Part shown: in pieces, positions 16,913-26,171 of the stretch
How positions within the stretch are numbered: position 1 is the first letter of the stretch
Layout of the letters: each line of letters opens with the position of its first letter
Program-made: the position numbers and the translations under genes
Origin: Aureimonas jatrophae
GTDB lineage: Bacteria > Pseudomonadota > Alphaproteobacteria > Rhizobiales > Rhizobiaceae
Assembly: GCF_900104035.1 (NCBI RefSeq)
Contig: NZ_FNIT01000006.1
Span: 186,001 to 250,000 of the forward strand
Length of the DNA: 64,000 nt
Direction of reading: 5' to 3'
The notes under the pieces: model-generated
The model's input: the letters and a program-made list of their open reading frames with translations, nothing else
Told to the model about the DNA's origin: nothing
Database searches by the model: none

Positions 16913-19129
16913 TCAGGCCGCGGTCGCCGCGGTCTCGGGCACAGTGCCGGCCATGAAACGCGGGAACCACGACTCGTGCGCGATGGTCATGTCCGCAACC
17001 TCGACGACCAGCGGTCCGGCCCGCAGCGTGTTGCCGCCCACCGTCCCGAGACGACGAACCGGCACGCCATCGGCGGCCGACAGAATGCCTTCGGCATCTG
17101 CCGACGATACCGCCAAGACGTAGCGCGCCTGGTCCTCGCCGAAGAGGCGCGCGTGAAGCGAGCCGTCGCCGGGCTCGACGTCGGCACCCAAGCCCGAAGC
17201 CATGCACATCTCCGCCAGCGCGACCGCGAGGCCGCCATCGGACAAATCGTGGCAGGCGGTCACGCGGCCCGACCGGATCAGCGTGCGCACGAAGTCGCCG
17301 TTGCGCTTCTCGGTCTCGAGGTCGACCGGCGGCGGCGCACCGTCCTCGCGCCCTTCGATCTCCCGCAGGTAGATCGTGGCGCCCAGATGCGTGCCCTCCG
17401 ACCCGACGAGGATGAGAACGTCGTCCTCCCGCATCCCGCCGATCGTCGCCGTCTTCGTGCGATCCTCGACAAGGCCGACACCGCCGATGGTGGGTGTGGG
17501 CAGGATACCGGTGCCTTGCGTCTCGTTGTAGAGCGAGACGTTGCCCGACACGATCGGGAAGCCGAGCGCGCGGCAGGCCGCGCCGATGCCCTCGATGGCG
17601 CGCACGAACTGACCCATGATCTCGGGCTTCTCGGGATTGCCGAAGTTGAGGTTGTCGGTGGCTGCGAGCGGTTCGGCGCCGACCGCCGTGAGGTTGCGCC
17701 AGCACTCGGCCACGGCCTGCGCACCGCCCTGGTAGGGGTCGGCCTCGCAGTAGCGCGGCGTCACGTCGGAGGAGAAGGCGAGGGCCTTCGTCGGGTGTCC
17801 GTCGACGCGCACGAGGCCGGCGTCGCCGCCGGGTCGCTGCAGCGAGTTGCCGCCGATCAGCGTGTCGTACTGCTCGAACACCCAGCGGCGCGAGGCGATG
17901 TCGGGCGAGCCGAGCATGCGCAGGAGCGTGTCGGAGAGATCGGCGGGAACGGTCAGATCCTCGGCGCGAACCACGGCCGCTGCCTTTGGCGCGACCCACG
18001 GACGGTCGTATTCCGGCGCCTCGTCGCCGAGCTCCTTGATCGGCAGGTTCGCGACTTCCTGTCCGTCGAAGAGGATGCGGAAGCGCAGGTCGTCGGTCGT
18101 GTGGCCAACCACGGCGAAGTCGAGACCCCACTTACGGAAGATGGCTTCGGCCTCGCCCTGCTTCGAGGGCTCGAGCACCATGAGCATGCGCTCCTGGCTC
18201 TCCGAGAGCATCATCTCGTAAGGGGTCATGCGCTCTTCGCGCACGGGGACGCGGTTGAGGTCGAGCTCGATCCCGAGGTCGCCCTTGGCGCCCATCTCGA
18301 CCGCCGAGCACGTCAGGCCGGCCGCGCCCATGTCCTGGATCGCAATCACCGCGCCGGTCTGCATCAGCTCGAGGCACGCCTCCAGAAGGCACTTCTCGGT
18401 GAATGGGTCGCCGACCTGCACGGTCGGGCGCTTCTCCTCGATGCCCTCGTCGAATTCGGCCGAGGCCATGGTGGCGCCGCCGACTCCGTCGCGGCCGGTC
18501 TTGGCGCCGAGATAGACTACCGGCAGGCCGACGCCCTTGGCTTCCGAGTAGAAGATCGCATCGGTCCTGGCCAAGCCCGCAGCGAAGGCGTTGACGAGGC
18601 AGTTGCCGTTATAGCGCGGGTGGAAGTTCACCTCGCCGCCCACCGTCGGCACACCGAAGGCGTTGCCGTAGCCTCCGACGCCCGCCACGACGCCCGAGAC
18701 CAGATGGCGCGTGCGGGGGTGGTCGGGCGCCCCGAAGCGAAGCGCGTTCATTGCCGCGATGGGGCGCGCGCCCATCGTGAAGACGTCGCGCAGGATGCCG
18801 CCGACGCCGGTCGCCGCGCCCTGGTAGGGCTCGATGAAGGACGGGTGGTTGTGCGACTCCATCTTGAAGACGACGCACAGGCCATCGCCGATGTCGACGA
18901 CGCCGGCATTCTCGCCCGGACCCTGGATCACGCGCTCGCCCTTGGTGGGCAGCGTGCGCAGCCAGCGCTTCGACGACTTGTAGGAACAATGCTCGTTCCA
19001 CATGGCCGAGAAGATGCCGAGCTCGGTGATCGTGGGCTCGCGGCCGATGAGGTCGAGGATGCGCTGATACTCGTCCGGCTTCAGCCCATGCGAGGCGACA
19101 AGATCGGGCGTGATGGCGACGTCCTGCAT
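16913..19129 (-). CDS. purL: Phosphoribosylformylglycinamidine synthase subunit PurL (small type)
   Basis: A 738-residue synthetase subunit that, with PurQ and PurS, converts FGAR, glutamine and ATP to FGAM in purine synthesis. The N-terminal [10 protein letters not shown] (His48) and ESHNHPSF (residues 91-98) motifs and the repeated AIRS-like halves ([13 protein letters not shown], then [14 protein letters not shown]) are complete. It is about half the length of the single-chain enterobacterial enzyme, consistent with separate purQ and purS upstream. GGAGG precedes the ATG at 19129. It lies 35 bp after two small lipoprotein genes in the pur operon. Confidence 0.97.
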   Translation of the reverse strand: MQDVAITPDLVASHGLKPDEYQRILDLIGREPTITELGIFSAMWNEHCSYKSSKRWLRTLPTKGERVIQGPGENAGVVDIGDGLCVVFKMESHNHPSFIEPYQGAATGVGGILRDVFTMGARPIAAMNALRFGAPDHPRTRHLVSGVVAGVGGYGNAFGVPTVGGEVNFHPRYNGNCLVNAFAAGLARTDAIFYSEAKGVGLPVVYLGAKTGRDGVGGATMASAEFDEGIEEKRPTVQVGDPFTEKCLLEACLELMQTGAVIAIQDMGAAGLTCSAVEMGAKGDLGIELDLNRVPVREERMTPYEMMLSESQERMLMVLEPSKQGEAEAIFRKWGLDFAVVGHTTDDLRFRILFDGQEVANLPIKELGDEAPEYDRPWVAPKAAAVVRAEDLTVPADLSDTLLRMLGSPDIASRRWVFEQYDTLIGGNSLQRPGGDAGLVRVDGHPTKALAFSSDVTPRYCEADPYQGGAQAVAECWRNLTAVGAEPLAATDNLNFGNPEKPEIMGQFVRAIEGIGAACRALGFPIVSGNVSLYNETQGTGILPTPTIGGVGLVEDRTKTATIGGMREDDVLILVGSEGTHLGATIYLREIEGREDGAPPPVDLETEKRNGDFVRTLIRSGRVTACHDLSDGGLAVALAEMCMASGLGADVEPGDGSLHARLFGEDQARYVLAVSSADAEGILSAADGVPVRRLGTVGGNTLRAGPLVVEVADMTIAHESWFPRFMAGTVPETAATAA

Positions 19130-19164
19130 GGGACCTCCGGCGGGCGTGGTGTTGAACTCGTGCG

Positions 19165-19551
19165 TCACCGGACCGGCGTCCAGTCGGTGCGGTTGCGGCA
19201 GGGGGCGACCTCGGCACCCGAGCGCAGGATTGCAGCGTCGTCCTCGACCTGGCTCACCGCACCGTCGATCCGGCGCTGGAGCACGAGAAGCGTATGGTCG
19301 AGGCGTCCGTTGCGCACCGCCCGCACGCACAGGCCGTAGCCGCGTCCGTCGCCGGCGAACACGAACCCGCGCGTTTGTTCGACGGGAAGGCGACGGTAGA
19401 TGGCGCGTCCGGTCTCGGCGGCGTAGCGAAGTTCCGCCGCGTTGGGAGCCGGGCCGCCGAGGTTCGGGGGTGGCGCCGCCACGGAGGCGCAGCCGCTGCC
19501 GAGCGCCAGGAAAATCGAGAGCGAAAGCGCGAACCGCAGCCGGTCAGGCAT
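19165..19551 (-). CDS. Small lipoprotein in the pur operon
   Basis: A 128-residue predicted lipoprotein: basic start MPDRLR, hydrophobic core and lipobox LGSGC with Cys21 as the lipidated residue. The mature domain contains [17 protein letters not shown] and [20 protein letters not shown], plus two further cysteines (near residues 75 and 119). Function unknown. Its ATG overlaps the end of the preceding lipoprotein gene by 8 bp, and purL follows after 35 bp, so it is embedded in the purine operon. The two lipoproteins do not look like copies of each other. Confidence 0.72.
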   Translation of the reverse strand: MPDRLRFALSLSIFLALGSGCASVAAPPPNLGGPAPNAAELRYAAETGRAIYRRLPVEQTRGFVFAGDGRGYGLCVRAVRNGRLDHTLLVLQRRIDGAVSQVEDDAAILRSGAEVAPCRNRTDWTPVR

Positions 19552-19951
19552 CGCAGGATGTCGACCCCGACCGCCACCGTGAGAGATCCGTTTCGAGACG
19601 CGGACGCAGCGCTCCGTTCAGAAGCGGGCCGTAGGTATCCACGCGCGTCGAACCCGTGAAGCCCTCGACGACCAGGAGCGGGCGCGCCTCGATGCGCCCG
19701 CGCGGCACGAGCAGGAAGCGCGGCTTGCCGGAGAAGGAGGAGAGTTCGGGCGCGAGCGAATAGGCGGCAAAGGCCGGATCGCCCGACTTGAACCAGCAGC
19801 GATTCGCCGTCAGCGCCAGACGCTCCATTCGGTCGAGCCCGGTATCGGCGCGCGGCGCGGCGGACTTCGACGGAGCGGGCGCGGGCGAACCCGCACAACC
19901 GGCAAGTGCCAGGCCGACGACTGCCAGGGCAAGGGCGGTCTTGAGACGCAT
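19544..19951 (-). CDS. Small lipoprotein coupled to purQ
   Basis: A 135-residue predicted lipoprotein with signal [19 protein letters not shown] and lipidated Cys19 followed by a Ser/Ala/Pro linker. The mature part has the core LALTANRCWFKSGDPAFAAY and the stretch PRFLLVPRGRIEARPLLVVEG, and ends in CDA. Function unknown. Its ATG shares one base with the purQ stop (TGATG), so translation is coupled to purQ; it overlaps the next lipoprotein gene by 8 bp. Confidence 0.75.
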   Translation of the reverse strand: MRLKTALALAVVGLALAGCAGSPAPAPSKSAAPRADTGLDRMERLALTANRCWFKSGDPAFAAYSLAPELSSFSGKPRFLLVPRGRIEARPLLVVEGFTGSTRVDTYGPLLNGALRPRLETDLSRWRSGSTSCDA

Positions 19952-20634
19952 CACGCGGCGAGCGAACGACCGGAGAGCCCGAGCGCGGACTCGAAGATGC
20001 CGCGTCCGTCGGTGCCCCCGTGCTCGGGCTCCACGAGATTCTCGGGATGGGGCATCATGCCAAGCACGTTGCCGCCCTCGTTCAACACGGCCGCGATGTC
20101 GTTCAGCGCGCCGTTCGGGTTCGTGCTTTCGGCGTAGCGGAAGACGACACGACCCTCGCCCTCGACACGAGCCAGCGTCTCCGCATCCGCGAAGTAGTTG
20201 CCGTCGTGGTGGGCGACCGGGCAGCGGATCACCTGGCCTTGCGAATAGGCCGTGGTGAAGCGCGTCTGGGCGTTGGCGACTTCCAGCTTCACCTCGCGGC
20301 ATACGAACTTGAGGCTCGTGTTGCGCATCAGGGCCCCCGGCAGGAGACCGGCCTCGCACAGGATCTGGAAGCCGTTGCACACGCCCAGCACCGCGACGCC
20401 GCGCGCTGCCTCGTCGGCCACCGCGCGCATCACGGGCGAGCGGGCGGCTATCGCGCCGCAGCGCAGGTAGTCGCCGAACGAGAAGCCGCCCGGGACGACG
20501 ATGAGGTCGACCTTGGGAATCGTCGTCTCGGTCTGCCAGACGGTCGCGGGCGCCGAGCCGCTGATCGAGGTCAGCGCCGCGATCATGTCGCGGTCGCGGT
20601 TCAGGCCGGGCAGAAGGACGACGGCGGCTTTCAT
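19951..20634 (-). CDS. purQ: FGAM synthase glutaminase subunit PurQ
   Basis: A 227-residue class I glutamine amidotransferase that supplies ammonia to PurL. The nucleophile is Cys86 in [12 protein letters not shown], and the His/Glu pair lies in MPHPENLVE near the C-terminus; the oxyanion region is [13 protein letters not shown]. It starts with ATG at 20634, 49 bp after purS, and overlaps the following lipoprotein gene by one base. Confidence 0.96.
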   Translation of the reverse strand: MKAAVVLLPGLNRDRDMIAALTSISGSAPATVWQTETTIPKVDLIVVPGGFSFGDYLRCGAIAARSPVMRAVADEAARGVAVLGVCNGFQILCEAGLLPGALMRNTSLKFVCREVKLEVANAQTRFTTAYSQGQVIRCPVAHHDGNYFADAETLARVEGEGRVVFRYAESTNPNGALNDIAAVLNEGGNVLGMMPHPENLVEPEHGGTDGRGIFESALGLSGRSLAA

Positions 20635-20683
20635 CGGGAAGTTCCTCGGGCGCTCACGGATCGACGGGTCGGCAGGGCGCCGG

Positions 20684-20926
20684 TCAGGCGATCTCGACCG
20701 CGTAGTTCTCTATCACCGTGTTGGCGAGGAGCTTCTCGCACATGGCGGAAAGCTGGTCTTTCGCCTTCTCGCGGTCGTCGCCGTCCACCACGACGTCGAA
20801 CACCTTGCCCTGCCGCACGCCCGCCACGCCCTCGAAGCCGAGCGTGCCGAGCGCACCCTCGATCGCCTTGCCCTGAGGATCGAGCACGCCGTTCTTCAGC
20901 GTGACGACGATGCGCGCCTTGATCAC
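20684..20926 (-). CDS. purS: FGAM synthase subunit PurS
   Basis: An 80-residue PurS, the small scaffold that joins PurQ to PurL. The sequence has the family pattern [23 protein letters not shown], then [14 protein letters not shown] and [18 protein letters not shown]. The start is GTG at 20926 with AGGCGG upstream. It lies between purC and purQ in one operon. Confidence 0.95.
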   Translation of the reverse strand: MIKARIVVTLKNGVLDPQGKAIEGALGTLGFEGVAGVRQGKVFDVVVDGDDREKAKDQLSAMCEKLLANTVIENYAVEIA

Positions 20927-20993
20927 GTTTGCCGCCTGTTCTGCGAATGAACCAGTCTCAAAGCCGGCGCGGGTCGCGACGCCGGCGGATGCG

Positions 20994-21758
20994 TCACTTC
21001 ACCAGCACCGGCCCCGAAGGGCGGGGTGGTTCGTTCTCGTTCATGATGCCGAGACGACGGGCCACTTCCTGGTAGGCCTCGACGAGACCGCCCATGTCGC
21101 GACGGAAGCGATCCTTGTCGAGCTTGTCCTGGGTTTGGACGTCCCACAGACGGCACGAGTCGGGCGAGATCTCGTCGGCTACGATGATGCGCATCATGTC
21201 GCCCTCGTAGAGGCGGCCGGTCTCGATCTTGAAGTCCACGAGCTGGATGCCGACGCCCAGAAACAGGCCCGACAGGAAGTCGTTGACGCGGATCGCCAAC
21301 GCCATGATGTCGTCGATCTCCTGCGGGCTCGCCCAGCCGAAGGCCGTGATGTGCTCTTCCGACACCATCGGATCGTCAAGCTGGTCGGCCTTATAGTAGA
21401 ATTCAATGATCGAGCGGGGCAGCACGGTGCCCTCCTCGATGCCGAGGCGCTTGGCCAGCGAGCCGGCCGCGACGTTGCGCACCACGACCTCGAGCGGAAT
21501 GATTTCGACTTCCTTGATCAGCTGCTCGCGCATGTTCAGCCGACGGATGAAGTGCGTCGGAATGCCGATCCGGTTGAGGTGCGAGAAGATGTATTCCGAG
21601 ATGCGGTTGTTCAGGACGCCCTTGCCGTCCACGACCTCGTGCTTCTTCTTGTTGAAGGCCGTCGCGTCGTCCTTGAAGAACTGAACCAGGGTGCCGGGCT
21701 CGGGCCCCTCGTAGAGGATCTTGCCCTTGCCTTCGTAGATACGGCGGCGACGTGTCAT
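20994..21758 (-). CDS. purC: SAICAR synthetase
   Basis: A 254-residue phosphoribosylaminoimidazole-succinocarboxamide synthase that joins CAIR to aspartate using ATP. Typical blocks are [30 protein letters not shown] cut short here as KGKILYEG and [11 protein letters not shown], then [29 protein letters not shown] and [15 protein letters not shown]. The ATG at 21758 fits the family length; the open frame continues to 21989 without homology. It is the first gene of the pur operon and is divergent from the DUF1476 gene across 250 bp that contains an imperfect inverted repeat (21797-21804 / 21823-21830) in the purC leader. Confidence 0.96.
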   Translation of the reverse strand: MTRRRRIYEGKGKILYEGPEPGTLVQFFKDDATAFNKKKHEVVDGKGVLNNRISEYIFSHLNRIGIPTHFIRRLNMREQLIKEVEIIPLEVVVRNVAAGSLAKRLGIEEGTVLPRSIIEFYYKADQLDDPMVSEEHITAFGWASPQEIDDIMALAIRVNDFLSGLFLGVGIQLVDFKIETGRLYEGDMMRIIVADEISPDSCRLWDVQTQDKLDKDRFRRDMGGLVEAYQEVARRLGIMNENEPPRPSGPVLVK

Positions 21759-22008
21759 AGGGTGATGCCTGATCGTGGACGAGGCAGGCCGACGGCGACC
21801 CGCAAGAAAAGCTTGTGTCTTGTGCGGGTCAATAGCCCATAGGGTCGCCTGAAACAATCGGTCGCCCGCAAATGGTCCGTGGAAGCAACACGATACGATC
21901 ACGTTCCCTGGGGATCGGCTGGACGAGACGGCTCGATGGCATAGGCTATGGCGCGCGAATCCATCGCCCGCACGAGGCGACGGACGCAACGATCAACGGA
22001 GGACGTCC

Positions 22009-22317
22009 ATGTCGCTGAGGGACCGGGGAGACGATTTCGAGGCACGCTTCGCCCACGACGCGGACTTGCGGTTTCGCGTCGAGTCGCGCGCGACCAAGCT
22101 TCTCGGACTTTGGGCGGCAGGACGGCTTGGGCGCTCGGGCGATCCGGCCGAGACCTATGCCGCGGACCTCGTTCGCCACGATCTCGGCGCGGCGGGATCG
22201 GACGACGTCGTGGACAAGGTGACGGCCGACCTGGCCGGGCAGGCGTCGCGCGAAGAGGTGGTGCGCCAGCTCGGGGCCGCGCGCCTGGAGGCCGAACGGC
22301 AGATCCGCGCCCAATGA
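22009..22317 (+). CDS. DUF1476 protein, F1-ATPase zeta-subunit-type inhibitor
   Basis: A 102-residue member of DUF1476, known in Paracoccus denitrificans as the zeta subunit that inhibits ATP hydrolysis by the F1Fo-ATP synthase in alphaproteobacteria. The opening DRGDDFEARFAHDADLRFRVESRATKLLGLWAA (shown in part: FEARFAHDADLRF, KLLGLWAA) is diagnostic, followed by a helical bundle. GGAGG precedes the ATG region. It is divergent from purC, an arrangement seen repeatedly in this class. Its stop overlaps the start of the aldolase gene (ATGA). Confidence 0.9.
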   Translation: MSLRDRGDDFEARFAHDADLRFRVESRATKLLGLWAAGRLGRSGDPAETYAADLVRHDLGAAGSDDVVDKVTADLAGQASREEVVRQLGAARLEAERQIRAQ

Positions 22318-23087
22318 GCGATTCTCTTCTCACGTTGCGCCGCCTTCTCGATCGCGAGGGAAGCGCCCTGTCGGCCTGGTCGAGCCTCGGCGATCCGACG
22401 GTCCACGAGGTTCTTGCGCGCACCTTCGATGCGGTGACGCTCGATGTTCAGCATGGGCTGCAATCCGTCGACGAGATCCGGGACGGTATCGCCCGTGTGG
22501 TTCTGGCCGGGCGGCCCGTGCTGGTGCGAGTGCCGGTGGACGACCTGTCGCTGGCCGCGCGTGCGCTCGACTTTGGCGCGCACGGCGTCATCCTTCCCAT
22601 GGTCGAGGGAGCCGAGGACGCGCGGCGGTTCGCTCGCGCATTGTCCTATCCGCCGCGTGGGCAACGGTCGTATGGTCCCGCGCGAGCCGCCGATCTTCAT
22701 CAAATGCCGTCGGGACCCGATTACATGCGGGCGGCGCACGACGCCATCATGACCTTCGCCATGATCGAGACGCCCGCCGCTTTGGCCGCGATCGACGACA
22801 TCCTCGCGGTGGAGGAACTGCACGGCGTCTTTGTGGGGCCGTCCGACCTGTCGCTCGCCATCGACTCGAGCCGGCTCGATCCGGACGGCGAGCGGACGGA
22901 GTCCGCCGTGCGCACGATCGCGCAGAAGGCGTCGCAGGCCGGCAAGGCGACGGCCATCTACGCCGCGACGGCCGAGACGGCGCGCCGCTACGCTGCGATG
23001 GGGTACGACCTCATCTGCGTGGCGAGCGACATCGCGCTTCTGAGGGACGCCTCGCGCCGCATCGTCGAGACGATTCGCGCGCCCTAG
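22314..23087 (+). CDS. HpcH/HpaI family aldolase/citrate lyase-like protein
   Basis: A 257-residue class II (metal-dependent) pyruvate aldolase family member. The base-bearing block is LDVQHGLQ (Asp44, His47), the substrate-binding arginine is Arg72 (VRVPVDD), and the metal ligands are Glu151 (MIETPAAL) and Asp177 (VGPSDLSL). Family members cleave 4-hydroxy-2-oxoacids into pyruvate and an aldehyde; the physiological substrate cannot be deduced because no degradation genes are nearby. The ATG overlaps the DUF1476 stop by four bases, and the gene ends 2 bp from the convergent hydrolase gene. Confidence 0.88.
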   Translation: MSDSLLTLRRLLDREGSALSAWSSLGDPTVHEVLARTFDAVTLDVQHGLQSVDEIRDGIARVVLAGRPVLVRVPVDDLSLAARALDFGAHGVILPMVEGAEDARRFARALSYPPRGQRSYGPARAADLHQMPSGPDYMRAAHDAIMTFAMIETPAALAAIDDILAVEELHGVFVGPSDLSLAIDSSRLDPDGERTESAVRTIAQKASQAGKATAIYAATAETARRYAAMGYDLICVASDIALLRDASRRIVETIRAP

Positions 23088-23089
23088 CG

Positions 23090-23647
23090 TCAGCCGAGCG
23101 GGAGCGACGACAGGAACTTGCCGAAGGTGAGCAAGCCTTCGGGCCAGGGACCGTGGCCGCTCTCGCCGTTCAGGTGACCCGATTCGCCGGCATCCACGAA
23201 CCGGGAGCCCCAGGCTCCCGCAGCGTCCTCGGCAGCCTCGAACGACGAGAACGGGTCGTTGCGACTCGCCACGACAACGGACGGGAACGGCAGCGGCTCG
23301 CGCGTATAGGGGCCGAACGTGCGCAGGTGCTTGGGACGCAGGCGCTCGTCGTCGACGTCCGGAGGCGCGACCAGAAATGCACCGGCGACCGGGCGGCGAA
23401 ACAACGGCACGGCCTGCACCGCTGCCGCGACGCCCAGCGAGTGCGCAACGAGCACGGGCGGTCGTTCGCTCGCGTTCACGGCCTCGGCGACGGCTTGCGT
23501 CCACTCCTCGCGGACAGGCTTGGACCAGGCCACCTGCTCCACACGACGGGCCGTCGAGAGCTTGCGCTCCCAACGCGTCTGCCAGTGCTGCTCGTCGGAG
23601 TTCTGATATCCGGGGATGATGAGGATGTCGGCTTCTGAAACGCGCAT
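23090..23647 (-). CDS. RBBP9/YdeN-like serine hydrolase
   Basis: A 185-residue alpha/beta hydrolase of the Ser_hydrolase (RBBP9/YdeN) family. The catalytic triad is Ser70 (VAHSLG), Asp131 (SRNDPF) and His158 (SGHLN), all present and correctly spaced; the N-terminal LIIPGYQNSDEQHWQTRW block is typical. It is soluble and small, without a lid domain. Physiological substrate unknown. It is convergent with the HpcH/HpaI gene and lies 42 bp downstream of cardiolipin synthase on the same strand. Confidence 0.88.
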   Translation of the reverse strand: MRVSEADILIIPGYQNSDEQHWQTRWERKLSTARRVEQVAWSKPVREEWTQAVAEAVNASERPPVLVAHSLGVAAAVQAVPLFRRPVAGAFLVAPPDVDDERLRPKHLRTFGPYTREPLPFPSVVVASRNDPFSSFEAAEDAAGAWGSRFVDAGESGHLNGESGHGPWPEGLLTFGKFLSSLPLG

Positions 23648-23689
23648 CGCGGGCAGATGCGGACGGGTCTGCGTCCTGTCAAGGGCGCG

Positions 23690-25135
23690 TCACAGAAGCG
23701 GGCTGATGAGGCGCGTGACGTTCTCGGCGAGCTGGCGCCAGAAGCCGCGCCGCTGCCATTGCGCCATCTGAAGGCGGTGGCTCTTGGCGCGATAGTCGTC
23801 CTCGATCACGCGCAGGTCGCGCACGAGATCCTCGTTGAAGGCGATCAGTGTCACCTCAGAGTTCAACTCGAAGGAGCGCCGGTCCATGTTGGCCGAACCC
23901 ACCACCGCGATGTCGTCATCGATCGACAGGTGCTTCGCGTGCAGGAACCGTTCGCGGTAGAGCATGACCTCAATGCCCGCCTCGAGAAGCTCGTCGTAGT
24001 AGCTCTGCTGCGCGTGATCGATCAGGACGCTGTTGGTGGTCGAGGTTACGAACAGGGTCACGCGAACGCCCTTGGCGACCGCCGTGCGCATCGCGACGAG
24101 AAGCGGCTCGTTCGGAATGAAGTAGGGCGTGGCGAGAACCACGCGCTGGCGTGCGGCGTAGATCAGGTCGGTGAAGAGAATGTCGACGCCGGCCTCGGGG
24201 TAGTCGGGGCCGCTCGGCAGGACCTGCGCGATCGCCTTGTGCTCCACCGTGGGCGGCGGCGGCTCCGGCATCAGGTCCGGCGAGGCGATGTCCTCGTCCG
24301 TCTCGAGATACCAGTCGCCGATGAAGATCGACTGCAGCTCGAGGACGACGGGTCCCTCCACACGCGCCATGACCTCGCGGTAGAAGGTCTTCGGCTCGTA
24401 CTCGATGCGGTGCATGTTCTGCGAGCCGACCCATCCGATCAGCCCGTCCACGACGACGATCTTGCGATGGTTGCGCAGGTCCAGGCGTGTCGCCTGGTTC
24501 CAGAAGCGCAGCGGAAGGATCAAGCGTAGCTCGACGCCCGTGCCCGTGAGGCGCTTGGCGATAGCGCGTCGATCGCGCGAGGAGCCGACCGCATCGATCA
24601 GCAGGCGACATTTGACGCCGCGCCGCGCCGCGCGCTCCAGCGCGCTCAGGATCTTGTTGCCAGCCTGGTCGTTCTGGAGAATGTAGACCATGACGTGGGC
24701 ATGGTGCCTGGCCTTGTCGATGTCGGCCGCGATGCGGTCGACGACGCGATTGTAGTCCGCGTCCAGCGTGATCTTGTTGTGCGCCAAGCACGGGAAGTTG
24801 CCGATACGCTGGACGAGGTGGGAGGTTGCGCGATGCCGCTGGGGCAGGGCGCGCAGCCCCGACACGCCGTCCAGCTTGATATGGGCGATCGCCTTGCGGA
24901 TGATCGACGGTACCTGCTCGATCCGGTCGCGACGCCATTTCGGATGGCGCGCGTTGCCGACCGCCAGGTAAACGGGCAGGGCGATCCAGGGCAGGAAGAA
25001 GAACAGCATCAGCCAGGCCTGCGCAGCCACGGGACTGCGCCGGAAGGGAATGTAGACGAGCGCTCCGACGATGATGCTCCAGCCCGCCACGCTCACGGCA
25101 AGGGGCCAGACCGTCCCGTCGAAAAATTCGATCAT
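23690..25135 (-). CDS. cls: Cardiolipin synthase
   Basis: A 481-residue phospholipase D-superfamily enzyme that joins two phosphatidylglycerol molecules to cardiolipin at the inner membrane. Two N-terminal transmembrane helices (about residues 9-31 and 38-60) precede two HKD motifs: NHRKIVVVDGLIGWVGSQN and HAKHLSIDDDIAVVGSANMD. The length and two-helix anchor match ClsA-type enzymes. It starts with ATG at 25135, divergent from the EEP gene across about 200 bp. Confidence 0.93.
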   Translation of the reverse strand: MIEFFDGTVWPLAVSVAGWSIIVGALVYIPFRRSPVAAQAWLMLFFFLPWIALPVYLAVGNARHPKWRRDRIEQVPSIIRKAIAHIKLDGVSGLRALPQRHRATSHLVQRIGNFPCLAHNKITLDADYNRVVDRIAADIDKARHHAHVMVYILQNDQAGNKILSALERAARRGVKCRLLIDAVGSSRDRRAIAKRLTGTGVELRLILPLRFWNQATRLDLRNHRKIVVVDGLIGWVGSQNMHRIEYEPKTFYREVMARVEGPVVLELQSIFIGDWYLETDEDIASPDLMPEPPPPTVEHKAIAQVLPSGPDYPEAGVDILFTDLIYAARQRVVLATPYFIPNEPLLVAMRTAVAKGVRVTLFVTSTTNSVLIDHAQQSYYDELLEAGIEVMLYRERFLHAKHLSIDDDIAVVGSANMDRRSFELNSEVTLIAFNEDLVRDLRVIEDDYRAKSHRLQMAQWQRRGFWRQLAENVTRLISPLL

Positions 25136-25336
25136 AGGGCCTCGTCGATTCGGTCAGATGCGGAGCGATGCCGGCGGTCCGGCCATGAAGCGTCCCGCCA
25201 TGCCCGCGGATTCGGGCGGGCGCAAGGCCCCGGCCGGGATCGGCCGATCGGACGACCTTCCGGACGACGACGGGACCCTATATGGACCCCCGCGCGTGCC
25301 GCCCGGTGTCCGAGGCGGCGCGTCGAGGGATGTCGC

Positions 25337-26167
25337 ATGATCCGCATCGTCTACGCCAATCTCGGCTACTCCCGCGCGATCGACGGGTCGCTTGGTCACC
25401 ACGTGCGTCGGGCGCACCGCCACCTGTTCACGACGGAACGGGTGCAGCGGCGGGCGCTGAACCAGGTGCGCGAGCGGCTCGACGCGCTGCAGCCCGATCT
25501 CGCGTGCTTCGTGGAGATCGATCGGGGGTCGTTCAACAACGGCTTCCTCGACCAGATGCGCATTCTGGCCGACGAGCGCCACACGACGGTCCGCATCGAC
25601 AACAAGTACGGAGCGGACAAGCACTTCCGGCGCCTGTCGGTCTCGCGCGGCAAGTCCAATGCGTTTCTCGCGACCCGACCGATCCGCTATGCGGCGCGCT
25701 ATCTGTCGGCCGGCAAGAAGCGGCTCGTCTACGACATCGAGATCGAGGGTGTCCGCGTCCTCGCCGCGCATCTGTCGCTGCGCTATCGAATCCGCTGCCT
25801 CCAGATCGGGGAACTGGCGAGATGGGTGGCGGAACGCGAAGGGCCGACCGTGGTGGTCGGCGACTTCAACCTGTTTCGCGGCGCCAGCGAACTCGCGCCG
25901 CTGCTCGGCTCGGGTCGCCTCGTTCACGCCAACGCCGACAGCGGCCCGACCTTTCGGCTCGGGCCCTACCGGGCGACGCTCGATACCTGCCTCGTGTCCC
26001 GCGACCTGATCGACTCGTGCCGCGTCAGCATCCTCGATCAACCCTTCTCGGACCATCAGATGATCCGCCTCGACATCGAGGGTGTCGGCGGCGATGGCGG
26101 GGCGAGCGGCCGTGCGGTTCTCGTCGCCGATCCGGTTGACCCGGCGGAGTTGCCGTCGGAGGCTTGA
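25337..26167 (+). CDS. Endonuclease/exonuclease/phosphatase (EEP) family protein
   Basis: A 276-residue EEP-superfamily phosphodiesterase or nuclease. The fold's catalytic residues are visible: Glu in CFVEIDRG, Asp and Asn in VVGDFNLFRG, and Asp-His in FSDHQMIRL at the end of the domain. Members include DNA repair nucleases, sphingomyelinases and phosphatases, and this one cannot be placed further. No signal peptide. The ATG at 25337 has GAGGGA upstream; the frame remains open far upstream without homology. About 25 C-terminal residues after the domain are Gly/Ala-rich. Its stop is 4 bp from that of purB. Confidence 0.82.
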   Translation: MIRIVYANLGYSRAIDGSLGHHVRRAHRHLFTTERVQRRALNQVRERLDALQPDLACFVEIDRGSFNNGFLDQMRILADERHTTVRIDNKYGADKHFRRLSVSRGKSNAFLATRPIRYAARYLSAGKKRLVYDIEIEGVRVLAAHLSLRYRIRCLQIGELARWVAEREGPTVVVGDFNLFRGASELAPLLGSGRLVHANADSGPTFRLGPYRATLDTCLVSRDLIDSCRVSILDQPFSDHQMIRLDIEGVGGDGGASGRAVLVADPVDPAELPSEA

Positions 26168-26171
26168 CGGA

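Noticed and set aside
16976-19339. 787-codon plus-strand frame opposite purL
   Set aside because: purL is intact on the minus strand; the plus frame has no recognisable motif.
21797-21830. Purine riboswitch in the purC leader
   Set aside because: There is only one imperfect inverted repeat (GACCCGCA / TGCGGGTC); the three-helix purine aptamer with its conserved loops is not present.
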